This document shows, piece after piece, positions 1 through 11,531 of a stretch of DNA of 64,000 bases; the first letter of the stretch is position 1; every line of letters begins with the position of its first letter. The stretch comes from Paramecium tetraurelia. Lineage: Eukaryota > Ciliophora > Oligohymenophorea > Peniculida > Parameciidae. The translations under genes were made by a program, and so were the position numbers. The stretch spans positions 133,454 through 197,453 of the forward strand of contig NW_001799122.1 in assembly GCF_000165425.1 (NCBI RefSeq), written 5' to 3'. The notes beneath the pieces are model-generated. The model ran no database searches. It saw only the letters and a list, made by a program, of their open reading frames with translations, and had not been told where the DNA came from.

Positions 1-769
1 TATTGTACAAAATTAGATATTTAATAAAACAAAGTCATTGTATTCGAATCTGTTTATTCTATGAATGGCACTGTTGCACCAATCTCAGAGTTCATCAATC
101 TAGCCAAGAAATACAATGCTCTTACTCTCATCGATGAGGTCCATGCAGTAGGTATGTATGGCGATAGAGGGGCAGGCGTAACTGAAAAACTTGGATTGCA
201 GAAAGAAATCGATATAGTCACTGGAACCTTGGGCAAAGCATTTGGATGCTCTGGAGGTTACGTATCAGCAAACTCAGAAATTGTAGATGCTGTCAGAAGT
301 ACTGCCAGTAATTTCATTTTCTCAACATCCATGTCTCCAATAATAGCAGCAGCTTGTTTGGAGTCTGTCAAATATCTTAAAACACATCCTGAAATCAGAG
401 AAAGACATCAATATGTTGCATCTCTTATTAAAGCTAAGTTGAAGAGTAAGGGTATCCCTGCTCTCAATAGTGCATCCCATATTGTCCCAGTATTTATAGG
501 AGATCCTATTTTATGCAAAGAAGCTTCTGAAACACTACTTAACGATTACAACATCTACATACAACCTATTAACTATCCTACAGTGCCAAGAGGGTAATAT
601 CTTATTTCTATGTTATTTTAGATAAGAGATATTACGTATATCTCCGACTCCATTACACACCGAGGAAATGATTGATGAATTGGTTGACTCTATTGAATGT
701 GTGTTTAAGAGACTAAATCTAAGAATGGAATCTTAACACACGGCAGAACAAAGGGCAATCTTCTAATGA
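1..769 (+). CDS. ALAS: 5-aminolevulinate synthase, C-terminal part (5'-truncated by window)
   Basis: Alpha-oxoamine synthase that condenses glycine with succinyl-CoA to give 5-aminolevulinate, the first step of mitochondrial heme synthesis. The frame is already open at base 1, so the N-terminus lies outside. Visible family signatures are [25 protein letters not shown] and GTLGKAFG with the PLP-binding lysine, then YPTVPRG. A 28-nt intron (594-621) splits the gene; after it comes [16 protein letters not shown], the usual C-terminal block, and TGA at 767-769. The VPRG..SPTPLHT ending favours ALAS over its relatives KBL and serine palmitoyltransferase. TAA/TAG codons inside the frame are read as Gln. 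Confidence 0.93.
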
Positions 770-848
770 TAGTAAATTATTTTCATTAAAATATACACAA
801 AAATAACACTAAATTTCCCATCATGATATTAATATATATAATTATTAA

Positions 849-2098
849 ATGTGGAGGAGAGCCTTTTAAAATTGTCTCAAGATTGCATTCATTGGATCAT
901 CTGTAACATTTACTTCTAGCTTTGTATTTTCTTAAGAATAATTATATGCATGGGTAATCTAATACATTAAGTTAAGGGATGGAATAATTTTGGATAATTA
1001 GGCATTGGAAATTCGATTTCTTAATATTCTCCTCAGCTAGTCCCTATCTAGGATGTTTTATTTGTAGCATGTAAATCAAGTGTTTCTGCAGCAATTGATA
1101 AATCCGGAAAATTGTATACATGGGGAAGATCAAAGTTTGGACTCTTAGGAAATGGATAGGTGGAAAACATAAATGTTCCTTCACTTGTCTAATGTTTGAA
1201 ACATCTGGATTTCAAATTTGTTGCATGTGGTAATTATCATATGGCTGCAATAACCACTGACGGACAATTGTATACATGGGGTAATTTTGATCATGGCAAA
1301 CTCGGTCATTCATTTGATAACTCAGCCAAATTGCCATCTAGAGAAAAATACGAATATTAAAAGAATTTGGGATCTGCTAAATTACCAGAATTAGTATAAT
1401 TAAATTTTAAAGTCCAACAAGTAGCCTTAGGAGATCAATTTACTATAATACTATCAGAAGATGGCAATGTTTATTCAGTGGGATTGAATAAAAAAGGCAT
1501 TTTAGGATATCAAACAAAAAATGTTGATGAACCTACTTTTAAACAAATTCCTGATTTAAAAAATATAGTATAAATTGATAGCGGCACTGATTTTAGTGTT
1601 GCACTTGATTCAGATGGAAAGTATATATGAATATTAATTAGTATGTTCGCATGGGGTAGTAATTACTTCGGATAATTAGGAACACCAAGTCCTTCTGTAG
1701 TTTAAACACCATAGCAAATTAAAGGATTGCCAAAGATTAAATAATTTTCCTGTGGAGAATAATTCATTGGGGCTTTGAGTACAGATGGGGTATTATATAC
1801 TTGGGGTTTTGGAGGAGATGGTTAATTAGGAACACCCAGCAAATAAGATATACCAACACCTCATAAAATATAATTTGATCAAAATATTGATAAGGTCTCA
1901 TGTGGTTAAGCTCATGTAGGCATCGTTAGTAAGAATAAACTCTACATGCACGGAAGGGGAAAAGAAGGCTAATTAGGTCGAGGTTCAGAGACTGAATCTC
2001 CTAATAGCAGTAGATACTCTCCTTTATTAGTTATGGAAAATGTTATAAAAATTGCATGTGGAGGAAGTCATTCTTTCGCTGTTGTCAACTAAAAATGA
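849..2098 (+). CDS. RCC1-like seven-bladed beta-propeller protein
   Basis: About 400 residues. Seven RCC1-type repeats are visible, each with a [L/V]Y.WG...GQLG core: LYAWGWNNFGQLG, LYTWGRSKFGLLG, LYTWGNFDHGKLG, VYSVGLNKKGILG, MFAWGSNYFGQLG, LYTWGFGGDGQLG and LYMHGRGKEGQLG. Seven repeats make a closed propeller. The N-terminus (MWRRAFQNCLKIAF...) is basic and hydrophobic and could be a signal or mitochondrial presequence. There is no extra domain, so this is an RCC1-superfamily protein and not clearly the Ran exchange factor. Introns are inferred at 954-976 (ends AAG) and 1621-1641; both are needed to keep the repeat frame. Confidence 0.85.
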
Positions 2099-2211
2099 GT
2101 TTATTTTAATATATTTTGTCTTAATAAAACAAGATTGATTCTAAATATATATAATGCCTTTATTTTGTTTGAATAAACTTTACATATTAATAAATTGTAA
2201 AAAAACCATTT

Positions 2212-2918
2212 TCAACAATTGCAAGAAGATGGTGCTTGTTGTGGCTAAGGAGTGTCCTTATTGATTTAGAATGTGGGTTTGCCTTCTGGATTAGCTTGTG
2301 GCTTCTGACTCTCATTTTCCAATCTTTTTTTCAAATTAAGACCTAGTATATCGAAAATGTTTTCTAAATTTATTTAGCAATTTGTAATTACATATATTTT
2401 TATTTTCTAATGCACTGGTCTCTATGAATGGCATTTTATACTTTGTTGCTAATGCTTAACCTTCCGATGATTGAACTCTTCTATCTTGAGAATCCATTTT
2501 ATTTCCGACTAAGATTGAACAACTTAAGGGATTATTATTGCATATTACACTTCATCAGTTGTATTTTCTGTTATAGATTTGATCCAAGTTTCTACATTAT
2601 TGAATGAGTTTCTATCTACTATGGAATAAACAAAAATTATTCCGAATGCCCCCTTATAATATGTTTGTGTAATGTTCCTAAATCTCTCCTATCCTGCTGT
2701 GTCCCAAATCTATAATTTGATTTTCTTATCTTCAACCTTGTTAACATATTTATCATTTGTACAGTGATTGTTTTTATCTTAAAATCAACACCTATTGTTG
2801 CCATATAATTTTATGAAAACTTTTGATCACAATATTGAGTAAGGATATTGGTCTTTCCTACTCCTGAGTCTCCTAACACAATTACTTTCACCAACCAATC
2901 GTAATAACTATTAGACAT
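2212..2918 (-). CDS. Rab-family small GTPase
   Basis: About 208 residues. G1 is GDSGVGKTN near residue 16, G3 is WDTAGQERF, G4 is GNKMD and G5 is the SAL motif. The tail is rich in Gln and Pro and ends SSCNC before TGA, a double-cysteine prenylation site. These are hallmarks of a membrane-anchored vesicle-trafficking Rab of the Rab1/8 type. Three small introns of 26, 26 and 28 nt are required; two of them end in AAG. The start ATG directly precedes [21 protein letters not shown]. Convergent with the RCC1-like gene upstream in the window. Confidence 0.88.
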
Positions 2919-3422
2919 TTTATCAAAATTTATCAATAATATTTATTATTTAAAATTCAATATTCATTTAAAATTACTTCTTCCAACTAAGTATCTGAGA
3001 ACAATTCGATATTTCAGTTAAATATTTTACATCATTTAAAAATTATTTTGGCTCTTACTCTATTTAAAAGCTTTCCGAAAGTGAGAAATTACTAAGTTAG
3101 TTATGGCATTTAATTTCGTAATGTATTCTATTTAAATTTTGGGACTTTGTTCTTAATTAATGGCTTTACTTTAAAAATATTTGGATTTCATAAAATTAGC
3201 ATTGATTATTATTATTAATTTTCTTAATTACACATAAAGATTGAATTGTAATTAATAAAATAATTATAATAATAGTATTTTTAAAAAGAAAAAAGAAGAG
3301 AATTTTATTTTTCTGGATGTTTTTTATGTGATTTTATATAATTATAAATAAGACAGTTCTTAGTGCTTAAATTATGATTAAATAGGGTCGACCAATTTAA
3401 TTTAAACTATCATTAAAATAAT
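2919..3422. other. Intergenic, AT-rich
   Basis: About 500 bases between two divergently transcribed genes (Rab on the minus strand, PHD protein on the plus). No supported ORF, RNA gene or repeat was seen. It presumably holds both promoters. Confidence 0.5.
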
Positions 3423-4708
3423 ATGAACTCTGGATTGAACAACCAAAATTCCTTATTGCAGCAACTAACTCCAGCCCAACTTGAAGAGTGTTAGCAATAG
3501 TTGAGGTAAACTTCTATCTTCATATTCTCGATATCATATTACTTCATATGCTCAAATCATATATTTGGCAATTAATTACCTATTTTAGATAGCAACAATT
3601 TTTCACCAATCTTTTGAGCAGCAACATGAAAAACCTTACAAATCCCTGGCATCTTTCAATAGTTTTAGGACAATCTTTTTAGAACCTCATAGGCACAGGA
3701 TCTGTTCAATTTTAATCGTGGTAAGATATCATCAATTCTACATCAATTATAATATTGTGACCTTATAGTTATTTGAATTGGCTTATATTTGCTTAGGTTT
3801 GGGAGGTGCAATTAATTCGATTGATTATATGAAAATTTTATAGAAAAGCCTCTAGATGAACAGCAATGCCATAAATGCCTTCAATTAGAATTAGTTTTTC
3901 TGCCCATTAGGAATGGCGAATCAAAAGAAAACAAATACTTTGTAAAATCCGATTACTGTTGAAGATGATGACCCCCCTTAATTTTAGAAATGTCAGAATT
4001 CGAAATGCAACAACAAGGGAGATCGCAAGACCAAGTCAAAGAAGGGTGAAACCCTCCAATTCTGTGAGAAATGTTCGAGGATGTACAATCGAGGAAATTT
4101 TTGTGATTTTTGTGAATAAGTATTGAAAGAATTTCTAAGATTTTAGGTCTATTCGAATGGGTCATATGATCATGATGAATAAGAATGGATACAATGTGAT
4201 GAATGTGAGAAATGGGTATATGTCTAGAGATATTGATAGAATCATCTAAATTGTGAAGCTAAATGTAGGAATTAGAATATCAAAGAGGAGACTGAGAATA
4301 AAGTTTATTATTGTTTAAATTGTTCTAAAATTAAAAAACAATAACAATAATAATAGTTTCAGTAATAGAAGAAACAAGAGAAGACGGTAGAAGAATATCA
4401 GCCAAAACAAAGAACCATTATGGAATGCGAGGATGCTAGAACAAGGGAGAAGAATATCAATTTTGTAGCCACTAAAGATAACAAAGTTTAATTCAGTAAA
4501 TTTATAAATTTAATAATTTTAATAGCATTTCGATTGAATCTATATGATGATGAAATTAAGTCAGATCTCGATTTTCTGAGGAATTCTGGCAAGAAGAACA
4601 TTAAGAAATAGAATTAATAAGATTCTCCAATCATAAAATAAATTTTAATCCCTCAATAATAACAATAGTAATAATAATAATAATAGTATTAATAATAGTA
4701 ATAATAAC

Positions 4709-4767
<59 letters not shown>

Positions 4768-4926
4768 TAATAATAATAATAATAATAACAATAATAACTA
4801 ATATAAGAAGAGAAAGTAAATATATTACCAACTCATTATTAGAATTCTGATTAGTAAATGAATAGTAGGCCAAGAACTAGAAATAACAAAAATAGAGTTA
4901 ATTATAGGAATTTAGGGGGTGAATGA
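3423..4926 (+). CDS. PHD-finger protein with polyglutamine tract
   Basis: The middle has a zinc-binding cluster CEKCSRMYNRGNFCDFCE followed by a PHD finger (WIQCDECEKW, then HLNC, then YYCLNC). PHD fingers usually read histone H3 tails, so a nuclear chromatin role is likely. A 24-nt intron inside the finger removes an in-frame TGA and restores the W-H spacing. Downstream are a Gln/Lys-rich linker and a polyglutamine tract at 4654-4797, ending NYRNLGGE before TGA. The N-terminal exon structure (proposed introns 3506-3588, 3721-3768, 3806-3843, unusually long here) is the weak part of the model. Confidence 0.72.
4654..4797 (+). repeat. TAA-type trinucleotide repeat coding polyglutamine
   Basis: 48 in-frame codons: 47 Gln (39 TAA, 3 TAG, 5 CAA) and one Tyr (TAT). 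It is a microsatellite that would be a wall of stops in the standard code. It lies in the frame of the PHD-finger protein and the frame continues past it to TGA. Confidence 0.9.
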
Positions 4927-4995
4927 ATGATATGCAATATATTTAATTGAAATTTTAATTTAAATAATACTCACATATATATCCAAATAATTAAA

Positions 4996-6003
4996 ATGTC
5001 TGATTTGAGATTTGATAATAAAGTTGTTGTCATAACAGGAGCAGGAAGAGGCCTTGGAAAGGCTTATGCCTTGTTTTATGGGTCTGTTGGAGCCAAAGTA
5101 TTAGTAAATGATAATGGCTGTGATTTGGATGGAAAGAACACCAATCCTAAATTTGCAGATGAAGTAATCACAATATTCTATATTTAGGTTGTGGCAACAA
5201 TAAAGAGCAAGGGAGGAGTAGCAGTGGCCAACTATGACTCTGTGTTAAATGGTGATAAAATCATTGCACATGCTATAAAAGAATTTGGAAGACTTGATGT
5301 TCTTATCAATAATGCCGGCATCTTAAGAGACAAGATATTGGCCAAGTTGACAGAAGAAGATTGGGATATCGTTGTCAAAGTAAACAAGAATTTATATGAT
5401 TTAAGACTCATTTATACGGAACCTATTCTGTATGCAAGGCTGCTTGGCCAATCATGAGAGATCAAGGATTTGGCAGAATAATTAATACATCCAGTGGATC
5501 TGGTTTGTATGGAACTTTGGGTCAAACCAATTATGCAGCTGCAAAAGCAGGAATAGTTGGACTCACATTGACATTGGCTAAGGAAGGAGAGAGAAGAAAC
5601 ATATTATGTAACGTGTTGGTCCCAGTTGGAGCATCTAGAATGACAGAAACAATCATGCCACCTGATGTGTTGACTGGAATCGATCCAAATAATCTCACAC
5701 CAATATGTATCTATTTAATAATATTTTTAAGTGGCTGTTTTAACCCATGAAACAAACAAAGACTATAATGGTGGAATTTATGAATGTTCTGGAGGATTCT
5801 TCTCTAGAGTCAGATGGTAAAGAACTGAAGGTGTCTCTTTGGACTTGCCTGTTAAAATTAGCGAAGTTCAAAAGAATTGGGCTAAGATCAATGATTTCAG
5901 TGGAAACAATGAATACCCCACTGGAAATGCCGACTTATTCAACAAGGTTTAAGAAAATCTAGATAGGTTGGAATAATAGGCTGCCTAAAAGCCAAAGTTA
6001 TGA
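4996..6003 (+). CDS. (3R)-hydroxyacyl-CoA dehydrogenase, MFE-2/HSD17B4 type (peroxisomal)
   Basis: Short-chain dehydrogenase of about 300 residues matching the dehydrogenase unit of peroxisomal multifunctional enzyme 2, which oxidises 3-hydroxyacyl-CoA with NAD in beta-oxidation. Visible are the Rossmann motif TGAGRGLG, VNDNG, NNAGILRDK, the catalytic Ser in NTSSGSGLYG and the YAAAK pair, and the late block NGGIYECSGG typical of this subfamily. Three introns (24, 26 and 25 nt) restore the frame. No hydratase or sterol-carrier domain follows; the protein stops after QKPKL. The C-terminal PKL fits the broad PTS1 peroxisome-import pattern, which is an inference. Confidence 0.92.
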
Positions 6004-6532
6004 GTTTAGAATTTACATTATTAATATGAATATTTTATGTAATTCATAATTATTTTTAAATTGTATGAGTGTGTAGTTATTACAGTATAAGTTAATATCA
6101 ATGTTGTAAGGGTAAGTTATTTCCTAAATACATATTGAATTTTGTTACATTTTGTAAAATTAATGATGAATCTCTATATAATTATGTGAATCGAAGAAGG
6201 ATTTCTTATAATGGCAAATCCAACCACCTTGGAATTATTCTCTTTATGCTATTTTTGATAAACAAAAAGGTATTCTTTTAATTATATAATTTATAATGAA
6301 ATTGACATAATATGTCATGTATGCAGAAAATTAATATAAGAAAATGTTTATTGATTCAAATATTATATTAATTATGTTATGTGCTGTTGTCATTATTTTA
6401 TCAATTTAGACAAAAAATTAGAATCTAAAAATGATATGTATATACTATGAAATAGTTAATAATGTTAATTGGTTAATAAGATGTATTTTTAGTAATTTAT
6501 ATAAAATTAAAATTCATTTTAAAAGTGACAGA
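6004..6532. other. Intergenic, AT-rich
   Basis: About 530 bases with only very short open stretches, such as a 15-codon ATG frame near 6210. No convincing gene or RNA. Confidence 0.45.
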
Positions 6533-8462
6533 ATGGAAATGTTGCAGAAACAATTAAATAACTACATATATGAGGAAAGAAACATCGGAGGAGGGTAATT
6601 CAGTGAAGTGTTTTTGGGATTTGAAATATATACTAAGGAGAAAGTAGCTATCAAAGTAAGAATATATTGAGTTAAGCAAATCGACTGTTCACGAATGCGA
6701 GATTAAGTAATGATGCAGATGATGAAAAACGAGATTGGGATTCTTAAAATAGTACCCAAGTAATAAAACATTCTGAAATTTTATGATGTATTTCAAAATA
6801 ATTAACTTGTTTACATAATTACTGAGTATTGCAATCAAGGTATAAACTGTCTATTTAATCATAGGCGACTTATAATAGTTTATTCGGAAGCATCAAATTA
6901 CTGAAGATTTAGCAATTGATTTAATCACTCATGTATTGAATGGACTTTAGCATTGCAAGAATAATTGTAAGTATTAATCATAAGAATTTAAGATATAATT
7001 CATAGGGACATTAAACCCGCAAATATATTTATGAGCAATGGAATTCCAAAATTGGCAGATTTTGGATTTGCATTATGTAAAAATGTTTAAAATGGAGTTG
7101 AAATACAAAATTATAATGTAGGCACTCCTATGTACATGGCTCCAGAAACTCTGTTGAATAATCACTACAGTTTTAAGAGTGATTTATGGTCAGCTGGAGT
7201 AGTTTTGTATGAAATGGTATTTGGATAATAGCCATTTAGATCGCAAACAGAGCCAGAACTAGTTTAAAAACTTAGAGTTTATTAATAGAATGGATTACTT
7301 TATTATCCATTCTAATGTTCTCGCTTTTTGGATATTCTGATATAGAATATGCTTCAATGCGATAAATAATTGAGATGGTCAGTTGAATAATGTTTGGATT
7401 ATTTGAGGCAGAGACCATAACAAAGAATGGTTACAAGCTAAAAATATATTCCTCAATAATCACAACATGTACGAAGTGTTACTCCAATTTAAATAGTTTA
7501 ATAATAATAATAATAATAATAATAACCACAACAATAATAATAATAATAGAAATCAATATTACCCATTTAATATTAACAACAATTCAAAATTCAATAATAT
7601 CCAATCTAAGTTAATACCAGTCAACAATTATCTCAACTTCCTATGCAGAAACAAATGATTCCATAACAATAATATTTGCATTTTTCAAATCCCTCTCCCC
7701 ATTCCAGCAGAGAAAATCAGCAACCATTGAATGCAATAAAGAAAACTCAAGAATCCTCTTATTTACCAATGAGATTCCCATCAGTTTAAAGAGAGAGAAA
7801 TACAACATTATAAGATGATTCACAACGTAGTAATGTAGAACCTAATTAACAAAATCAATATAGTTAACAGTTTGGCAATTTAATGTATAAAATTGCTAAG
7901 CTCTTCATCAATACTTAATATTTTGAATAATTCAGTTTAGGTAAAATGTATACAAGATCCGAATGTATGTTTTTGCAACTCAAAATCTAATTCTGCCTAT
8001 TGCAATGTTGCATCCAAATAGTATATTCCAAATTATATAATTTAGTTTTCACACTCTAATCCTTGCTTACCTGAATGTTAAGTCAAATTATTTAATGTAC
8101 GATAAACAATACTCTAAATGCCAGATTAATATAAAGAGGATCCTAGATTTATGTCATTATTTAATAACAATTGGGTTTTGGAGAACATTTTCGAATAAAT
8201 GAGAGAATATAACTATGCAGCTATACATTTAATTAATGATTACTTGAATAAAGATTGCAGCAATCCCTAGTTGATTATTATCCTAGATTATTTGGTGATT
8301 CTGCAATAGCTTTTAAAACGCTTTGTTGCATGTAATACATGGTTGGAATTTGATAAGAGAAACAATATTGCAGCTATTGTACAGGCGCCTATTAATCCAA
8401 ATCCAAATTAGCATTAATGGATAAAAATAAGTAATATAATCCAGAGAGATATTGTTAAATGA
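6533..8462 (+). CDS. ULK/ATG1-like serine/threonine protein kinase
   Basis: The kinase domain starts close to the N-terminus: glycine loop IGGGQFSEVFLG, VAIK lysine, [10 protein letters not shown] catalytic loop, [13 protein letters not shown] and [15 protein letters not shown]. All catalytic residues are present. A short hinge and the domain order (kinase first, long tail) resemble ULK/ATG1-family kinases of ciliates. The tail carries a Gln run coded by TAA repeats near 7500, then Ser/Pro/Gln-rich sequence and a C-terminal region of about 150 residues of mixed helix-like character. Small introns lie at 6656-6676, in the hinge, before the catalytic loop, and probably near 8016-8040, where a 25-nt intron keeps the tail open. 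Confidence 0.85.
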
Positions 8463-9314
8463 AGCAAAATTTTTTTGTTCTGAAATTATTTTACATTTTT
8501 TATAATAATGTGTTATATATTTTAAACTCCGATGATCTAAAATCAAAAGAGATTTATTCAAATTGAAGATATCGATGTAAAATATATTATCAAATTTTTG
8601 AAAAAAGAAATTTCTTTGATTAATTAAGAAAATTTATATTTTAAATAAATTGTTAAGTAATGATCATTTGAATATTTAAATATTAAATTTTGTAAATATG
8701 CACATACAAAAACAAAAAGTAAAATCAAAATCCGTATGGAGATATAATAGAAAAAGAAGTAAAATAAAATATATAATTAACAACTTTAAAAAATTTTTAG
8801 AATAATAATTCAATTAAAACATTTGTTGATCCTAAGATATTATTATGTTAAAAGAAAAAACCAAAGGGATGAAAAAATAACTAAAATCCCAGAGACAATT
8901 ATCATTAATCTCAAACTCTTAAGATACTTAATACCCTTCTAAAATATGGAATGTTAGTAAGATAAAATAAAAACAGTATTAAAGTATGATTTGAGACTCA
9001 TGGGACATTCTACTAAATATCAGTAAATATATGATCATGATAGCTCAACTTAGATCTCATTATTTAACCACATAATTATTTGTAGATTATGATTAAAAAT
9101 TGGGTATTTGATAAGGATATGATTTGATACATTCAAGTTGAACATGCTTAATTGATTCAAAAATGGTCTGGTATCATAATAGAATATGTGATATACAGTT
9201 GACATAAGTGAGGGACATTAATGTAAGGTGAATTATACTTTTTTATTTAAGTAATAATGGGATTACTATTTTTTTTCATACTGGATTATATATATTTATT
9301 ATTAATTTTTGAAA
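8463..9314. other. Long gap with a possible gene remnant
   Basis: About 850 bases, the largest gap here. On the plus strand an ATG at 8699 opens a basic peptide (MHIQKQKVKSKSVWRYNRK) and, in another frame, an open stretch runs to TGA at 9090-9092 (..KITKIPETIIINLKLLRYL.., ..DLRLMGHSTKYQ..). I could not join the two with a normal intron. It may be a decayed or very short gene; no family recognised. Confidence 0.3.
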
Positions 9315-11481
9315 ATGGGTAATGCAGATAGCAACGCAAGTATTAAGGCTATGCATACAAATTATGTTGTTGTAAGGAATATGAAGGACGATGCTCGTTA
9401 TGGAGAAGGAAGGATTGTAAAGTAGAAGCAAACTAAATAAGAATTATTTTAGAAGGAAATCAATTTAACAGATGAAGAGAAATATTAGACATTAAAAATT
9501 CTGCTTGAAAAAAAGGAATGCAACACATATGATAATTTGATCAATATTACGAGTACTTAAATTAGCAGTATAATATATAGAGTTGTTTTATCACGAAGAA
9601 AATCAATTTTGTGGTCAATTTTTTAAGATCTTCATTTTAATGGAATACATACCAACAACCTTGTGTGATATCTTGGAATAAAGATTGGCTAAGAAGCAAG
9701 AATTTCAAGAATCAGAATTATGGACTATTCTAATAGGATGTATAGAAGGTTGTTGCATACTGGAATCTTAGAAGATCACTCATCAGGGATTACGGTTGGA
9801 CTCGATATCTTATTTGGATTAGTTTCCATACGTCAAGATTCTGGATCCAACTTTGAGTGGAGTTCCGACTACTTATCAATAGTTGATACAAGATGAAACC
9901 AAATAAATCAATTTGAATTACTTAAGTCCTAAACTCATCCAATCCCTTAATGATGATATGTAACCCTAACACAATCCTTACAAAAGCGATGTTTATTCTT
10001 TGGGAATGATTATGTTGCATTTATCAAGTGCTCATAATTGTGAAGATTGTTATGACTTGCAAAAGATGAGAGTGAATCATTAATAAGTTCAAAGGAGATT
10101 ATTAATTCTAGAATCTACGTTCTCCTCCCAATATATTCAAGTGTTGAGAACGATGCTTTTACTCAATGAGGATTAGAGACCAGATTTTTTAGAATTAAGA
10201 TCTGAAATGCAATCGATGTCACCTCCAGCTTCTCCAAAAGCACATATACAAGAACAAGAAGAAGAGGTGATCTAATCCAAAAAGACTCAAATTGTTTAGG
10301 TTTAAGCCTATGAATAAGCTGTGGAGAGCTTTGCAATCCCTTAATAACAGTATCAATTATAAGCCTCATAACCACCATAAATATTTGTTAATCCCGAGCA
10401 AAGTGCTAAATTTATATAATAATAATAAAATTCAGTACATAATTCTCAAGTTCAAGTCCAACGATCAATTCAATTAAGACAATCATAGCAATCAGTCTAA
10501 TCCAACTAATCAATGTATATATAAAGAAATGGTCTAAAAGACTTGAGACCCGATATTTGTGATCATTTAAAAATTGTAGTATTATCGCTTAATTTAGTTA
10601 CCTTTATCAGAATAGCCTCCAGAACCTTCTCAGGTAGACACCAATATCGGTAATTAAATAGGGACTGAAGAATTACTGAATCGCTCCAATATACAATAAC
10701 ATGATATCTTGATGCCAATCACATCCTTCTCCAATTCCCGTTAATATGAGCAGTTCTTGCAATCTAAATCCAATATGCCAGTCTCATATGAATCCTACAA
10801 AATGGAATCCTCTTTTAAGAATCAATAAAATGCTGAGCCTGTTTCTAAATATGACTATCTTTATGATAAACAAATGAGCAATCAGCAAAAGTTTTCGAAC
10901 TATCAAAGTGATTTGAAAAGAACTTTGGAATCTAAAAGGGTTGAGACTGTTTCTGAATCCTATCCTAATGGGTCAAGATATGAAGGATAGAAATTGAACG
11001 GCATGAGACATGGCCAAGGGACATTTTTCTATTAAGATAATGGCGGAGTTTATGAGGGTTAGTGGTTTGAAAATAAAATGCATGGTCAAGGTAGTACATT
11101 CATTAAAATAACATCTATTAGGCACTTTATTTTATGCTTCTGGTAAACCAGCTTATGAGGGAGAGTGGTTGAACGATAAATTTCAGGGCAGTGGCACCTT
11201 GTACAATGAAGAACCTTAAGCACTCTATGGAGATTTCGATTATGGGGATTTCGATAGAATTGGGGAGTAGATATATTTAATATTAACAAAGTTACTGGAC
11301 TAGATATATCGGTTAATTCAATTAAGACAATAAGGAGGGTTAAGGCACCTTGTATCTATCCAATGGCGATCGATTTGAAGGCAACTTCCTGTAAGACTTA
11401 ATAAATGGTCCCGGAAGATATATCAAAAAGAATGGCTAGATTATTTCAGCAAAATGGTGGAGAAATAAACTATAATAGTGA
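9315..11481 (+). CDS. Kinase-like protein with C-terminal MORN repeats (likely pseudokinase)
   Basis: Starts MGNADS, a good N-myristoylation signal (Gly2, Ser6), so membrane attachment is likely. A kinase-like region follows (ITKLFYHEEN..IFILMEYIPTTL; NPYKSDVYSLGMIMLHL), but the catalytic loop reads ITHQGLRLDS and the DFG position reads ILDPTLS, so catalysis is doubtful. A Gln/Ser-rich linker leads to MORN repeats (YPNGSRYEGQKLNGMRHGQG, YEGQWFENKMHGQG, YEGEWLNDKFQGSG, YIGQFNQDNKEGQG, FEGNFLQDLINGPG), which bind membranes or scaffold cortical structures. Introns include 9553-9580, one in the linker and two in the MORN part. A second MORN gene starts 50 bases downstream. Confidence 0.8.
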
Positions 11482-11531
11482 TTTTGATTAAAATTATAGA
11501 ATATTGTTTTTCAAAATTAAATTTCAAATTT

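Noticed and set aside
4650-4800. Long TAA array as a stop-codon wall or non-coding microsatellite
   Set aside because: TAA and TAG are read as Gln throughout the window, and the PHD frame continues beyond the repeat to a TGA.
4631-4873. Minus-strand ORF rich in Ile (poly-ATT)
   Set aside because: It is the reverse complement of the polyglutamine repeat in the PHD-finger gene and has no other support.
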